DNA of 64,000 nt from Ustilaginoidea virens. Taxonomy: Eukaryota; Ascomycota; Sordariomycetes; Hypocreales; Clavicipitaceae. The stretch is taken from assembly GCF_000687475.1 (NCBI RefSeq), contig NC_057317.1, positions 2,790,001 through 2,854,000 of the forward strand, given 5' to 3'. Both the position numbers and the translations under genes were made by a program. This document shows, piece by piece, positions 24,424-33,978 of the stretch. The notes beneath the pieces were generated by a model. The model saw nothing but the letters and a program-made list of their open reading frames with translations. It was not told where the DNA came from and searched no databases. How positions within the stretch are numbered: the stretch's first letter is position 1; each line of letters starts with the position of its first letter.

Positions 24424-25108
24424 GGTACCTAAGGTAGGCAGGTACTTTTAACGGCCTTGTACTTTGATAGGTTCTCTTTGACCTCCAGACTGGTCGATTG
24501 CGAAACAGAAGTTGCAGGAATGGTTTGGGGCGAGGAATCGACGAAAGAATTTGTACTAAATTTGGAATTAAGGAGCGGGTCTCGGCGGCTGTTGATGCGA
24601 CAGCCACATCTTGGTCAATATGGCAGAGAAGATTGTGAAGTTTTCCACAGGGTGAGCAGCCTTCAAAATGCGGTTTATACTGGCGCTAGTCATGTAATTA
24701 TGTAGTAAAAATCAAAATACGCGGCAGTCCAGGAACATTGCATGCTCTTCTGTAGAGTCGGATAAATGTTCTTTTCTGTCATGCTTGGGGTTCGCCCAAG
24801 ATGGTATTCGTAGCTGCGAGTTGGTTTATGGACTCTACCGAGTACGAGGTACTCCGCGTAGGTACGGAGTACATTGTCCGTACTCCGTAACCCCCCTCCT
24901 GGCTGCTTCGGGTGATGTGGGGCAATGCGAAGACAAAAACGTCTGATTTGGCCAGCTCCACCGCCAATGGAGTCTGGAGTACGTACCTTTTTTTTTCCCG
25001 GCGCAGCAATTTAAATTTTTTTTTTCCTTGAGTGAGGCCGGTACGCCTTCATGTTGCATAAATAAGAGTCGAGAGGTTGGGGTTTGACAAACGCGACGGC
25101 CCTGCACC
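24424..25108. other. Intergenic with palindromic motif cluster
   Basis: At 24838-24892 several ACGGAGTAC / GTACTCCG elements occur within about 55 bp. T runs follow at 24988-25023. It holds the Ars2 3' end and the Pxr1 promoter; no gene is seen. Confidence 0.5.
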
Positions 25109-26275
25109 ATGGGCCTGCTTCACGAAAAGAAGAGGTGAACTACCTAACCCAACCCAGTTTCCCGATTCAACGATGGCGATTCTGACAAAGACCTTTCTGG
25201 ATGTAGCCGGTCCAAGATCAGCAAGGATCCAAACAACACAAAATGGACCAGAGACACCACGACCTTTGGCCACAGGATCCTCCGCTCTCAGGGATGGCAA
25301 CCCGGGCAGTACCTGGGGGCGCAGGACGCGGCTCATTCCACGCTGCACACGGCAGCCAACGCGTCCTACATTCGGGTCGCCCTCAAGGACGACATGAAGG
25401 GTCTGGGCTTCGACCGGGCCAAGGAGGACGAGGTGACGGGTCTCGGGGTCTTTTCCGATCTTCTCAGCCGGCTAAACGGCCGGTCGGACGAGTCGATAGA
25501 GAGCGACAAGCTGGCGCGTATGGTTGTCAAGACGAACCGATACGTGGAGGCGAAATGGGGCCCGATGCGCTTCGTCAAGGGCGGGTTGCTGGTCGGCGAC
25601 GACATGCGGCACGAGTCGGCCGAGCCGACGCGTGCTGCTGCCTCCGAGGCCGAAGCCCAGCGGCCGGATGACGAGAAGCACAGCAGGCCATCATCACCCA
25701 CCGCCGCCAAGAGCAAGAAGCGCAAGAAGCGCAAGGCGGCCGCCGACGACGGGGAGGAATGCGAACCCGGATCCAGCGACCAGGCCGCCAAGGAGAAGAA
25801 GCGCAGGAAAAAGGACCGGGGGCCCAAGAAACCGGCCGCCGACGGGGCCGAAGACGACGCACCCGAGCAAAAGGCTCGGGCGAAGAGGGCGTCAAGCAAG
25901 GACAAGGCGCGATCCGACCCGGGCTCGGGGCTGGCCGCAGCCCACGGCCGGGCGGATTCCAAAAGCTCCAAGAAGGGAAAGAAGACGCGCAAGGACTGTG
26001 CGGAAGCAGACGCCGTGGACTCGAGCGCCACTACGCCTTCGATACCAACCTCGGCCACCGCCACGGGAACCTCGACCCCCGCGGGAACAGGGACGTCGAC
26101 GCCGCTGGGGGGTCGGAACTTTGTGCGGTCACGGTTCATTGCGCAGAAAAGACAGGCGGTGCTGGATACCAAGGCTCTGGCTCAGGTACGTGATGGCTTT
26201 GGTATTTGATTGAGTCTGTCGTTGGCGCAAAACGTCTGACCAAGGTACTTGCAGATTTTCATGGTGAAGACATGA
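25109..26275 (+). CDS. pxr1: G-patch protein Pxr1 (PinX1-related)
   Basis: Exons 25109-25134, 25207-26185 and 26255-26275 give 341 aa. The 26-nt first exon encodes MGLLHEKK, and the 21-nt last exon encodes IFMVKT and the stop, matching the short conserved C-terminus of the family. The G-patch covers roughly residues 25-75 (SKDPNNTKWTRDTT, SQGWQPGQYLGAQDAAH). The second half is Lys/Arg/Ala-rich with KKRKKRK-type patches, a nucleolar localisation style. Pxr1 activates the helicase Prp43 in rRNA and snoRNA processing and affects telomerase in yeast. Both introns contain CTGAC branch points (near 25180 and 26236). Confidence 0.93.
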
Positions 26276-28573
26276 GTGAATTGGTGTGGCATTTTTGCAT
26301 GGGAAAAAGTGTGGGAAAAACCATTTGGCGTTATCTGATGGCAGAGATTGATTTCTTCGTTTCCAGTTTTTGGCGTACCTGGAGCATATTCTTGCAATGC
26401 ATAATCATAGACGGGACTTGGCCATGCAAAACATCGATTTGTCTGTAACGTGGACGGCAACAAGCGCAACTTGACCCAGTTGTCAGCTTTGGTCGCTAAT
26501 GATGCACATAGTGACGCAAATTTTGGAAAAGACGTCTTTTTCTTGGGTTCACGGCACCTTTATACATTGCATAGCATTAGAACTTGTTAGTCAGTACAAT
26601 TGTTCTGATGTGTTTTTGATTCATTTTGCCAGTTTTTTTTTTTTTTTTTCCCAATCTCTCTTTTTTATACAAAACATCAGAGAGACACGAGGATCCAATC
26701 GCGAACGTCCAACCCAAGCTTGTACTATACACCACCCCGAGGACCATTTCGCTCACATCCATGAAGCCGATCCAACATTCTTTCGCCAAGTCCAGCAAGA
26801 CAAAGTTACTTTGAGTTTCGGCCAAAGTTGCTGTGGGATGATGATGATTAACAAGCGCAAATGGAAAGAGCAACCACACGACAATGGGTAGGGAGCAACT
26901 TACTTATGGAAAAACTGGCTGAAAATACCACCTTTGGCCTGCTGATCTGATATGCTCTGACGGCGGATAGCATCTTGGTTGCCCTTGTGCTGTGTTAGCG
27001 ACTCGAAAGCCGGCATCCAGCCGGAGCTCTGCGACAGCTGGTTAGCTTGGGATGAGGACACTAGGGACGGAGAAGAGGCAAGCTTCTGTCCATGAGGCTG
27101 CTGGGTGGTGAACGGCTTACTCGGCGGCGAGGACTAGAAGTGTTGGTGGGGGGGGCGTTCTGTCTCGGCTCGCTCATGATGAATGAAAGCTGGGATTTTT
27201 GCTGTTAACTCTGGCGTTGGACGTTCAGGCTGAATCAGCTGACGAGCTTTGATGTTACTGGGCAAAGGCAGATTGGCAGACCAGCATGTGCAAGGTAAAA
27301 ATAAAAATAAATAAGCAGTCACTGAACGGCTTGATCGACGGAGGGGTAGCGGCCTCTATATAATAAATCTCGGGTTATTGGTCCGCAGAATCTTCCGATT
27401 TGCAGCGGCAGGAGGGGGCCACATCAGCAAGGGCCGTGGCTTCTGGATCGGGAATGCTTGCACAGGAAGGCGGGTAGGTAGGTTCGCTGCGCGCCTCCCT
27501 CCAACCTTTGTTCCTGTCGCGACTCCCAGAACACCACGGAGGCACAGCACAGTATCAAGTTGTCGATTGTCGGGGTCCTTCTCCCAGCGTCATGGACAGT
27601 GCGTCATGGACGGTGGGGCAAGAGACGTGGCGTTATCGCTTTGTTAATGACGTTGGACGAGTTTCCTTTGGCCACGAGACTACCAGTCAATGATCGGTAT
27701 CAACGGCCGACTTCAAGCCACATCAACCAACCATCGAGTGCCCCGCCTCCCCTTCTTCTTACGATCGGCCGGCGCGCTCAGTATTGCCGACGGGAATTCC
27801 AAACGGTTCGCTTTCATCAGCTAACCACGCTATGGAGTGACACGATATACAAGTTGTTCTGCTGGGATTCTGGCTGTGCCGGTGATGTCTGTCTGTCGGG
27901 CGTAAGGGACCCGAGCCCCGTGAGGCTGTTCATCTTCGCAAACTGATTCACGCCAACGGTCCTTATTGCCTTGCGTTTCTTACACCTCTGGAAAAATGTT
28001 CCTCGTGTAGGTACATAGTTTCTCTCGGCGCTACCCCCAAGGCGGGAAAGAACAGCAAAGAACAAGTGGATAAGGCAGTCGAGTCGATTGCGAGCGTCTC
28101 TCAGCCACGTACTTGGGAGTTGCGAATCGAGACTAATCCGCCTCATGGACAAACTTGCAGCGGTTTCCAAAAAGGCTGCGGCGACGCCAGTCCCCTCGGT
28201 CAGCTGTGCCGGGCTTTTGCTTTTCTCAACGCTGAACGAGAAATCAGGCCGTCATAAGGTCTAATGGCATGACGTTGGAAACGGAGGACCCCCGTCGCCA
28301 GCGGGCAGTTTGTGCGGGGTTGGATCAGAGACATGTTTCCTTATCCCCGAGTCTTCTAGCTCAGGTACTGTCGATCGTCATCGTCAACCTCATCGCGCTG
28401 TCGGCCCCGGGAGCCGTAGCGGCTTTCGACTGCTGCACTGATTGATCACGACACGCGGGCTGGCAAGAAAGGCAACCCCGGATACCGTCGACTGCAGATA
28501 GCATGGACACGCACGCCAGCGACGACGAATATATAATGCAAATTTACCGTGGGGGAGTTGTTCCCCCCTCTTC
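26276..28573. other. Gene-poor region
   Basis: About 2.3 kb with no supported gene. Reading frames are short and lack family motifs. A T run lies at 26632-26650. At 28361-28440 a hydrophobic segment (VLSIVIVNLIALSAPG, then AFDCC) resembles a signal peptide on the plus strand but has no in-frame ATG. This may be ordinary intergenic DNA or decayed sequence. Confidence 0.4.
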
Positions 28574-28662
28574 ATGGCTGGTTCTTCTTCCCTGCTTTGG
28601 CTTGTGTTGACGACTGAAAGCCGATCTGGTGTCTGACCGAAGTCAACCTCTCACCAGCATTA

Positions 28663-28890
28663 GGTCCCACTGTGGCGGCAATGGCAAGATTATTGGTGTG
28701 GAGGGTGATGAAATGCTGTATGTATTGCATGTACGAGCAGGTTCTGGATTGCTTTTGCTGCTGTGTGTGGCTTGCCCGATTCGATTGGTGGTATGCAGTC
28801 TTATAGATTGAGCACTATCTGGCCATTGAAGTGTACCATGGAGCCTTTAATCATGCCGAGGATGCGTTTGACTACAAGATGTATAGTTAA
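28663..28890 (+). CDS. Possible 3' part of a small unrecognised gene
   Basis: Two segments, 28663-28730 and 28807-28890, join in frame across a 76-bp GT-AG interval. They would encode HCGGNGKIIGVEGDEM, then YLAIEVYHGAFNHAED and DYKMYS before TAA. The composition is protein-like and unlike random frames nearby. No 5' exon in a matching phase was found: the ATG at 28574 (MAGSSSLLWLVL, signal-like, about 45 bp after an ATATATAA sequence) is in another frame with no clean donor. The branch point is weak. It could be a real small secreted-type protein, a remnant, or chance. Confidence 0.25.
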
Positions 28891-29698
28891 CACTTGTAGG
28901 TTGTGCGTGTTGCGTAAATGTTTTCCCAATTTGGACGCCGGCATTGTCTAGCTCCAGCAGAGGGTCCTTGGCTCTAAAGGTATCTCTAGGTAGGTAGTTG
29001 CGCCGTCCTGCAGCTTGGAATAGGCTCATCAAAGCAGTTTCCCAAAAAGGAAAAAAACCATCAATGATGTTTTCAGCCCTCGGCCGAGGGCATCCAACCC
29101 CTCAAGCCAGGCCGTCTTACACTCTACCTAGCAGCCCGGTTCCAAGCTAACTGGCCATAATACATGCAATATAAGTAGGGGTTGGGCTTGGCCATTTATG
29201 CAGTCTGCACTTGCGACAACCTCGTCGGTGAATGAAAGTAGGGAAGCCCCGAGAAAAAGTCGAGCGAGTCCCTCCAGCCTGTCGCGGACTCTGTCCCGGG
29301 GATGATGCTCACCCGTCAGTACGCGTTTTGGAATCCGGACTCTGAGTTCAGACGGCGATGCTGCGATGCCAGCCTCCTCTAGCAATAGGCTTCTCTCGCA
29401 GGTGATTTTCTATAAAAGTCCCGAGCCATGGTCTCATGTAGGATCTGTCCCGGGAACGGCAGATGGTATGTTTCCCTGCTTGAGGGTTTGACCTCATCGC
29501 ATCAACCAGCTGCCAATACAAGGTTAGCGTGCCCCCCCCAAAACACCACGATTTTGCGTCGAGAATCAGACCTTGTCCAGCGCCAAGCTCCTTGTAATGG
29601 GCAGAAAAGGCCGATCCCGTAACCCACCACGGCAAGCATCGACTATGACAAGCGACGTCCCGGAGCCATCTTTGGCCGCGGAAAGGAGCTTGAGCGAG

Positions 29699-29706
29699 TA
29701 TAAATA
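29699..29706 (+). promoter_or_regulatory. TATA box for the cysteine-rich protein gene
   Basis: TATAAATA lies 193 bp upstream of the start at 29899 and is followed by a CT-rich leader, a plausible core promoter. Confidence 0.55.
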
Positions 29707-29762
29707 GTTGGCGTCGAGTCCATCCATGTACTAGAGTAGAAGGCAGCCAAAATCTGCTCCGT

Positions 29763-29802
29763 CTCTATCTCTCTATCTCTCTATCTCTCTCTCTCTCTCT
29801 CA
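29763..29802 (+). repeat. CT microsatellite in the 5' leader
   Basis: CTCTAT and CT repeats of about 40 bp lie between the TATA box and the start codon of the cysteine-rich protein gene. Confidence 0.8.
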
Positions 29803-29898
29803 CGCACTCGACTCTCAAACACATTTCGTTGACAAGCTCCCGTAGGTCAGCACCCAAGGGCTCATGGTCCTGTAGCTGTTGGCTAACACGACCAGACA

Positions 29899-30147
29899 AT
29901 GGTTTCCCTTGCCCGGTTGGCGGCCGCATCTCTCGCGCTGTTTGCTGCAGCCGAAGCCACCAAGTGTGCATGCACCGGTGGAAGATCCAAGAGTCAAGAG
30001 GCGTGTGCCCGCTCCGGCCATAAATACAGTTTCTCCTGCGGCTTTGGGGGATGCTGTGTCAAAGACAGTGAGGTCGGAGGATTCGTCAGGGCCTGTCAAG
30101 GCATCGGGGAGAAATTCTTGCAGTGCGACGACTGCGCGACTTGTTGA
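29899..30147 (+). CDS. Small secreted cysteine-rich protein
   Basis: 82 aa, one coding exon. Residues 1-20 form a signal peptide (MVSLARLAAASLALFAA, cleavage near AEA-TK). The mature part of about 62 residues has ten cysteines in the order CAC, C, CGFGGCC, C, CDDCATC, enough for five disulfides, and it is basic at the start. There is no domain I recognise; the layout is that of fungal effector-like or antimicrobial-type secreted proteins, which is an inference from form only. A likely 5' UTR intron lies at 29842-29895: GTAGGT donor, CTAAC branch point and CCAG acceptor three bases before the ATG. The gene stands alone in a gene-poor stretch. Confidence 0.8.
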   Translation: MVSLARLAAASLALFAAAEATKCACTGGRSKSQEACARSGHKYSFSCGFGGCCVKDSEVGGFVRACQGIGEKFLQCDDCATC

Positions 30148-30801
30148 GAGTCAGCGAGACTACCAAGCCGAGGTGGCGGGCAGGCCATGGCCCCAACGCT
30201 GTTCAAAACTACCGGCGATGTGATCAGCATTTTCAAGCACATTACCATGCTGAAGAATATTCTTAGTGAAGCACTTGCTTTGTTTTTCTCAATGTATCAG
30301 TATTCAATCAATCAATCAAACCGGTAGCCTCAGCTTGGGAAGTCTTGGGACGACTTCGCTCAGTGACAGACAACTCGCCCCCGCGCCGTCAAAGTAAAAG
30401 CGGGGCACGCCTGCTGGCCTCTTGTTGTGGGTGCGCCATCGGAATTAGTGTTGATCCTCCCGGGGCGGCAAAGGAACATTGAATAGACCGACCACATGCA
30501 ACCCAACCCACTCAACACCTCCCTTGATGCGCGTACACAGTGACCACACAATGGTGCTGGCCAACGCGAGTAGGCTGCATGTGGTCGATCTACAACTGTC
30601 TGGTCGAAAAGCCATCCCAGTTGAAGCTACATCTCCCCTGAAGGACCACCTCCCAACAGAACGAAATTTCCGAGAGAGACGCGACCTTCCATCCCGCCCA
30701 TTTTCTGTCCCTTCCTCCGATGACTCCTAGTCCTATTTGAGCTCGAGCTGCTCCAATGCAAGCCCTGCTCATGCGTTGCAGATGACGTACGACACACAAC
30801 T
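30148..30801. other. Intergenic
   Basis: 3' UTR of the cysteine-rich gene and promoter of the dsc4-like gene. A short TCAATCAA repeat lies near 30303-30320. No gene is seen. Confidence 0.5.
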
Positions 30802-32042
30802 ATGAACCATGATCATGCGGCTAGCTCGCCTGGCCCAAGTCCTGATGAAACCCCCATGCCGCAGCTAGACGACGACGATACCGCATCCATTCCAACTCAC
30901 AACGGCCCTACGCCGGTAGGTGCCTTTCATCATGGAGAGTCTCAGCCTCCTTCGCCGTCTCGCTCGCGCCGACGACGCAAGAAGAAGAACAAGAAGGAGC
31001 GCCACCCCGGCTTGGTCAAGAAGCTCTCCTTTGTCACGCATCTCCTCAAGTCTCTCGATTTGCTCGTCTTTGCAGAGATAAGCAGCTTATACTACATGGA
31101 GTAAGAATTGCCGAAAAAGAAAAAAAGAAAAGAAAAGAGGAAAAAAAAAAGAACGGATGGATGGATGAAGAAAAAGAACACAGGCCACCGCCACTTAAAT
31201 GCCCGCCCAGCCTCAACATTTGACAAGACCCCAAAGTTTCTAATCCTCTATCCAGATGCTCCATGTTTCGGCTACTTTTAAGGGCGGTCGGCCAGTACAT
31301 GTACCTTACGCCCAAGGACGAGAGCATACCGTTCTTCATGCCTTCTGGTCGGTTGCACGTCCTACTCGTCTTGATTCCGAATCTCCTCTGCATGATCTTC
31401 CATCTATTTGCTTCCCTTCCGCATGGACCCGAATTTCATCGAGGCTACCAGCATGGAGGGCTCATCATCGATTTCGTCGGACAGCGGCCTGCGACGTCAA
31501 GACTCTACTACCTGGCGGCGGACATCACGATACTTGCTGTTCAATGCTTGATGCTCGCAATTCACACGCAGCGAGAGCAGCTACGCGTCGCGCTCAAGAC
31601 CTTCCGGCCCATCTTGCCGGAATTCGCAGAGGAGATGCAGGCCGCTCTGCTGCCCGTGCAAGATCTAGATGCAGAGGAACGAGGCGTCTCGCTGCACGAC
31701 CCTGACATCGCTTTCTCGGGTTTAAACGACGCTGCAACGGATGAGAATGGCAACGTTGAGATGCAGCTGCTGGATGGATCGCGCGAGCAGGGGGGCGGAC
31801 AAGGGCAGCATGGCGAGGCAGCAGCATCGTTGCAACGCGGTACAGGGCAAGGCTGCCCCAGGGCTCAGCTGTCAGACGTGATGAACTCGGGCAATGCCGT
31901 GCTGGGCAACTATTTTGTTGTCCAGTCGGTTTTGTCGGCAGCTTCACTACGGACGCTAAGCTACGGAGCCGCTCTGGCTACGTTGCAAGCTAGGAGGAGG
32001 GCCGTGGTTGCGCAAACTGCCACGATACGGCCGAATAGATGA
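30802..32042 (+). CDS. dsc4: Dsc E3 ligase complex subunit 4-like (DUF1746)
   Basis: Two exons, 30802-31100 and 31256-32042, give 361 aa. A disordered N-terminus with an Arg/Lys-rich patch (SRRRRKKKNKK) precedes the DUF1746 region at about residues 72-190, with LVKKLSFVTHLLKSLD, YYMECSMFRLLLRAV across the junction, and GYQHGGLIIDFVGQ. Three or four hydrophobic helices follow. The C-terminus is polar. DUF1746 is the domain of fission yeast Dsc4, a membrane subunit of the Golgi Dsc ubiquitin ligase that activates SREBP. The 155-bp intron has a TTTCTAAT branch point and a CCAG acceptor. It converges on Rcl1 with only 159 bp between stops. Confidence 0.85.
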
Positions 32043-32201
32043 TGACGGCATGTTCTGCAGCTAAAACACCAGAAAAAAAAAAAAAAAAGGAGGGAAAAAC
32101 TTGGAAGTCACGCTCGTACCTTTGCGCATCGAGGGCGAAGGAAATACGTAAGAATCCCATTTACAAGAAACCTGTCCCCGAATGCTACAACTCGGATGGT
32201 G

Positions 32202-33416
32202 TCAGGCAATCTTCCTTCCCACGTTACCAACGCCTGTGCCCTTTACGGAAACAATCACATCTCCAGACTCGTCGTCGTCGACGTCTCGCAAGCCCCAGCT
32301 GCTTGCGCCGAAAACCTTCAGATCTCTAGCCAATGCGACATTGTCTTCTGTCGCGAGCACTCTCTTCCCTATCCTTAATCGCCCAACATCCTCGGATCCC
32401 ATGGCCATGAGTATCAACATTGCACTCGCCGAAACTTGACCGACGCACCCTCCTTCCGCAACGGCCTCGAGCAGCTGATAGGCGCACCGTTTTCCCAGAT
32501 CCTCTGGAACAACACCGCCAGAAGGGGGAACCACCGCATCTGCAGAGTACAGCACACCCACGGCACTGGACTCGGCAACCAGACTGAGCCCAAAGCCGAT
32601 TCCGAGTCGGCGCTTGCTTCCTGCCTTGTCTCCGGTAGGTACCAACGGCGCTTGGTCGTACTGCGCCGCGATATGAATGTCCGAAACAAGTTGGTTCAGG
32701 ATCTCGCGCGCCGAGTGGATCATGCGGGCGTTGTTGGACGCAGAGACGCCCGTGCTGTAGGCCACGCCTCTGATCCTCCGTATCCTGCCAGGGCTGCGGT
32801 TCAAATGGAGCGTCTTTGGTAGCCGGACTTGGCTGGCAAACCGGAGTTCCACGCATCCGCCGCCGCCCTTGCCTCCCGGGCCCGCGCAGGATCTTTGCAG
32901 GACCCGCAGTTCGATCCTGGCAGGTGGGATGCCGAAAAGCGCAAAGAGCGGGAGGATCGCGGTTCGGAAGGTGTCTACCGAGACGTCGCCGGTTTCCGTG
33001 GCCGAAGTGATGACGCCGGACCCGGAAAAGCGCACGTTCATGTGTGCTTTTGAGAATGGCGCGAGGAGGCAGAGCGGAAGGAGGAAGTAGGTGATGCCTC
33101 TGGTGCAGGTGTCGGGGATTTTGTGCTCGATGACGTCTCCGTCCACGGCGCCTTGGCCGGCAATGGCGCCCGTGATGAGACCAGGGTGGAAGGTGACGGT
33201 GGTGCCAGTGTAGGATATTTGCACGGAGCTGCCGTTGGTGATGGCGTCGAGCAGTCTGAGGAAAGATATTTCGTGGGGCGCGAGGCCCGGATTCGTCGGC
33301 GACGAGCTTCGGATCTTGGAGATATGCACTGGTCGGCCTGTCAGAGCCGAGATGGTGAGCCGTCTGGCAAAGGAGCGATGGCCCGTGAACCGGAGAAACT
33401 CGGTCGAGTTGGACAT
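32202..33416 (-). CDS. rcl1: RNA 3'-terminal phosphate cyclase-like protein Rcl1
   Basis: Single exon, 404 aa. Family blocks include KIRSSSPTNPGLAPHE, SFLRLLDAITNGS, ISYTGTTVTFHPGLITG and LAPFSK, in the order of the eukaryotic Rcl1 branch rather than the catalytic RtcA cyclase. Rcl1 works in the nucleolar SSU processome with Bms1 in 18S rRNA maturation. The start is the ATG at 33414-33416 (MSNSTEFLRFTGH); the frame is open upstream through a Lys-rich stretch but has no ATG and lies in an A/T-rich leader. It is divergent from the PPR gene across about 560 bp that contain a long GT repeat. Confidence 0.92.
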   Translation of the reverse strand: MSNSTEFLRFTGHRSFARRLTISALTGRPVHISKIRSSSPTNPGLAPHEISFLRLLDAITNGSSVQISYTGTTVTFHPGLITGAIAGQGAVDGDVIEHKIPDTCTRGITYFLLPLCLLAPFSKAHMNVRFSGSGVITSATETGDVSVDTFRTAILPLFALFGIPPARIELRVLQRSCAGPGGKGGGGCVELRFASQVRLPKTLHLNRSPGRIRRIRGVAYSTGVSASNNARMIHSAREILNQLVSDIHIAAQYDQAPLVPTGDKAGSKRRLGIGFGLSLVAESSAVGVLYSADAVVPPSGGVVPEDLGKRCAYQLLEAVAEGGCVGQVSASAMLILMAMGSEDVGRLRIGKRVLATEDNVALARDLKVFGASSWGLRDVDDDESGDVIVSVKGTGVGNVGRKIA

Positions 33417-33520
33417 TTTTGCGTCCCTTTTTTTTTTTTTTTTGGCGGCCCTTCCGTCTTGTGTTGTTGCGCCCTTTCTTGCCACCTTTTCCCCTTTTTT
33501 CCGTTTCTCTCGTCTTTTTT

Positions 33521-33524
<4 letters not shown>

Positions 33525-33573
<49 letters not shown>
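33525..33573. repeat. GT dinucleotide microsatellite
   Basis: About 24 GT units lie in the shared promoter between rcl1 (-) and the PPR gene (+). The run is perfect, so length variation is likely. Confidence 0.95.
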
Positions 33574-33574
<1 letters not shown>

Positions 33575-33978
33575 AAGAGTCTTTCGTCCGGTTCTGAGAG
33601 CGTGGTAAAAGCCCGTCGTCGCCAGAAGATGGTGGTTGTGACGAAGAAAATTAATTTTCTGCCATGAGCGGGTCTCTGCGAGGTTGCGAAAAGGCAGGCG
33701 GTGGGGCTGCGCAAAGGTCGGTAAAGTGAAAACAGGGGACTTTTTTTTAACTTGCCAACTGTCCGGCAGCTGGGCTGACGTCTGGTGACCCACCACCGCC
33801 GTCCAGAGCACTAAAACGTGCCACCACCACCACCCAGCCGCTTTGTTAGTGCTTCGAGCCCCTGGGCAGTTAATTCTTCAGTGCCCCTTTGGATGTTGCC
33901 GCTTCTCGACACTTTTTCGACGCTCCTCGCACCCCCCCTCCCCCCCCAAGTGAGGAAATAACCCTGACGCTTCAAAGA

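Noticed and set aside
29348..29640. Minus-strand frame with a CTAAC-CAG splice-like signal (KELGAGQGLILDAKS)
   Set aside because: Only one acceptor is convincing, no matching donor or conserved domain was found, and the frame is short.
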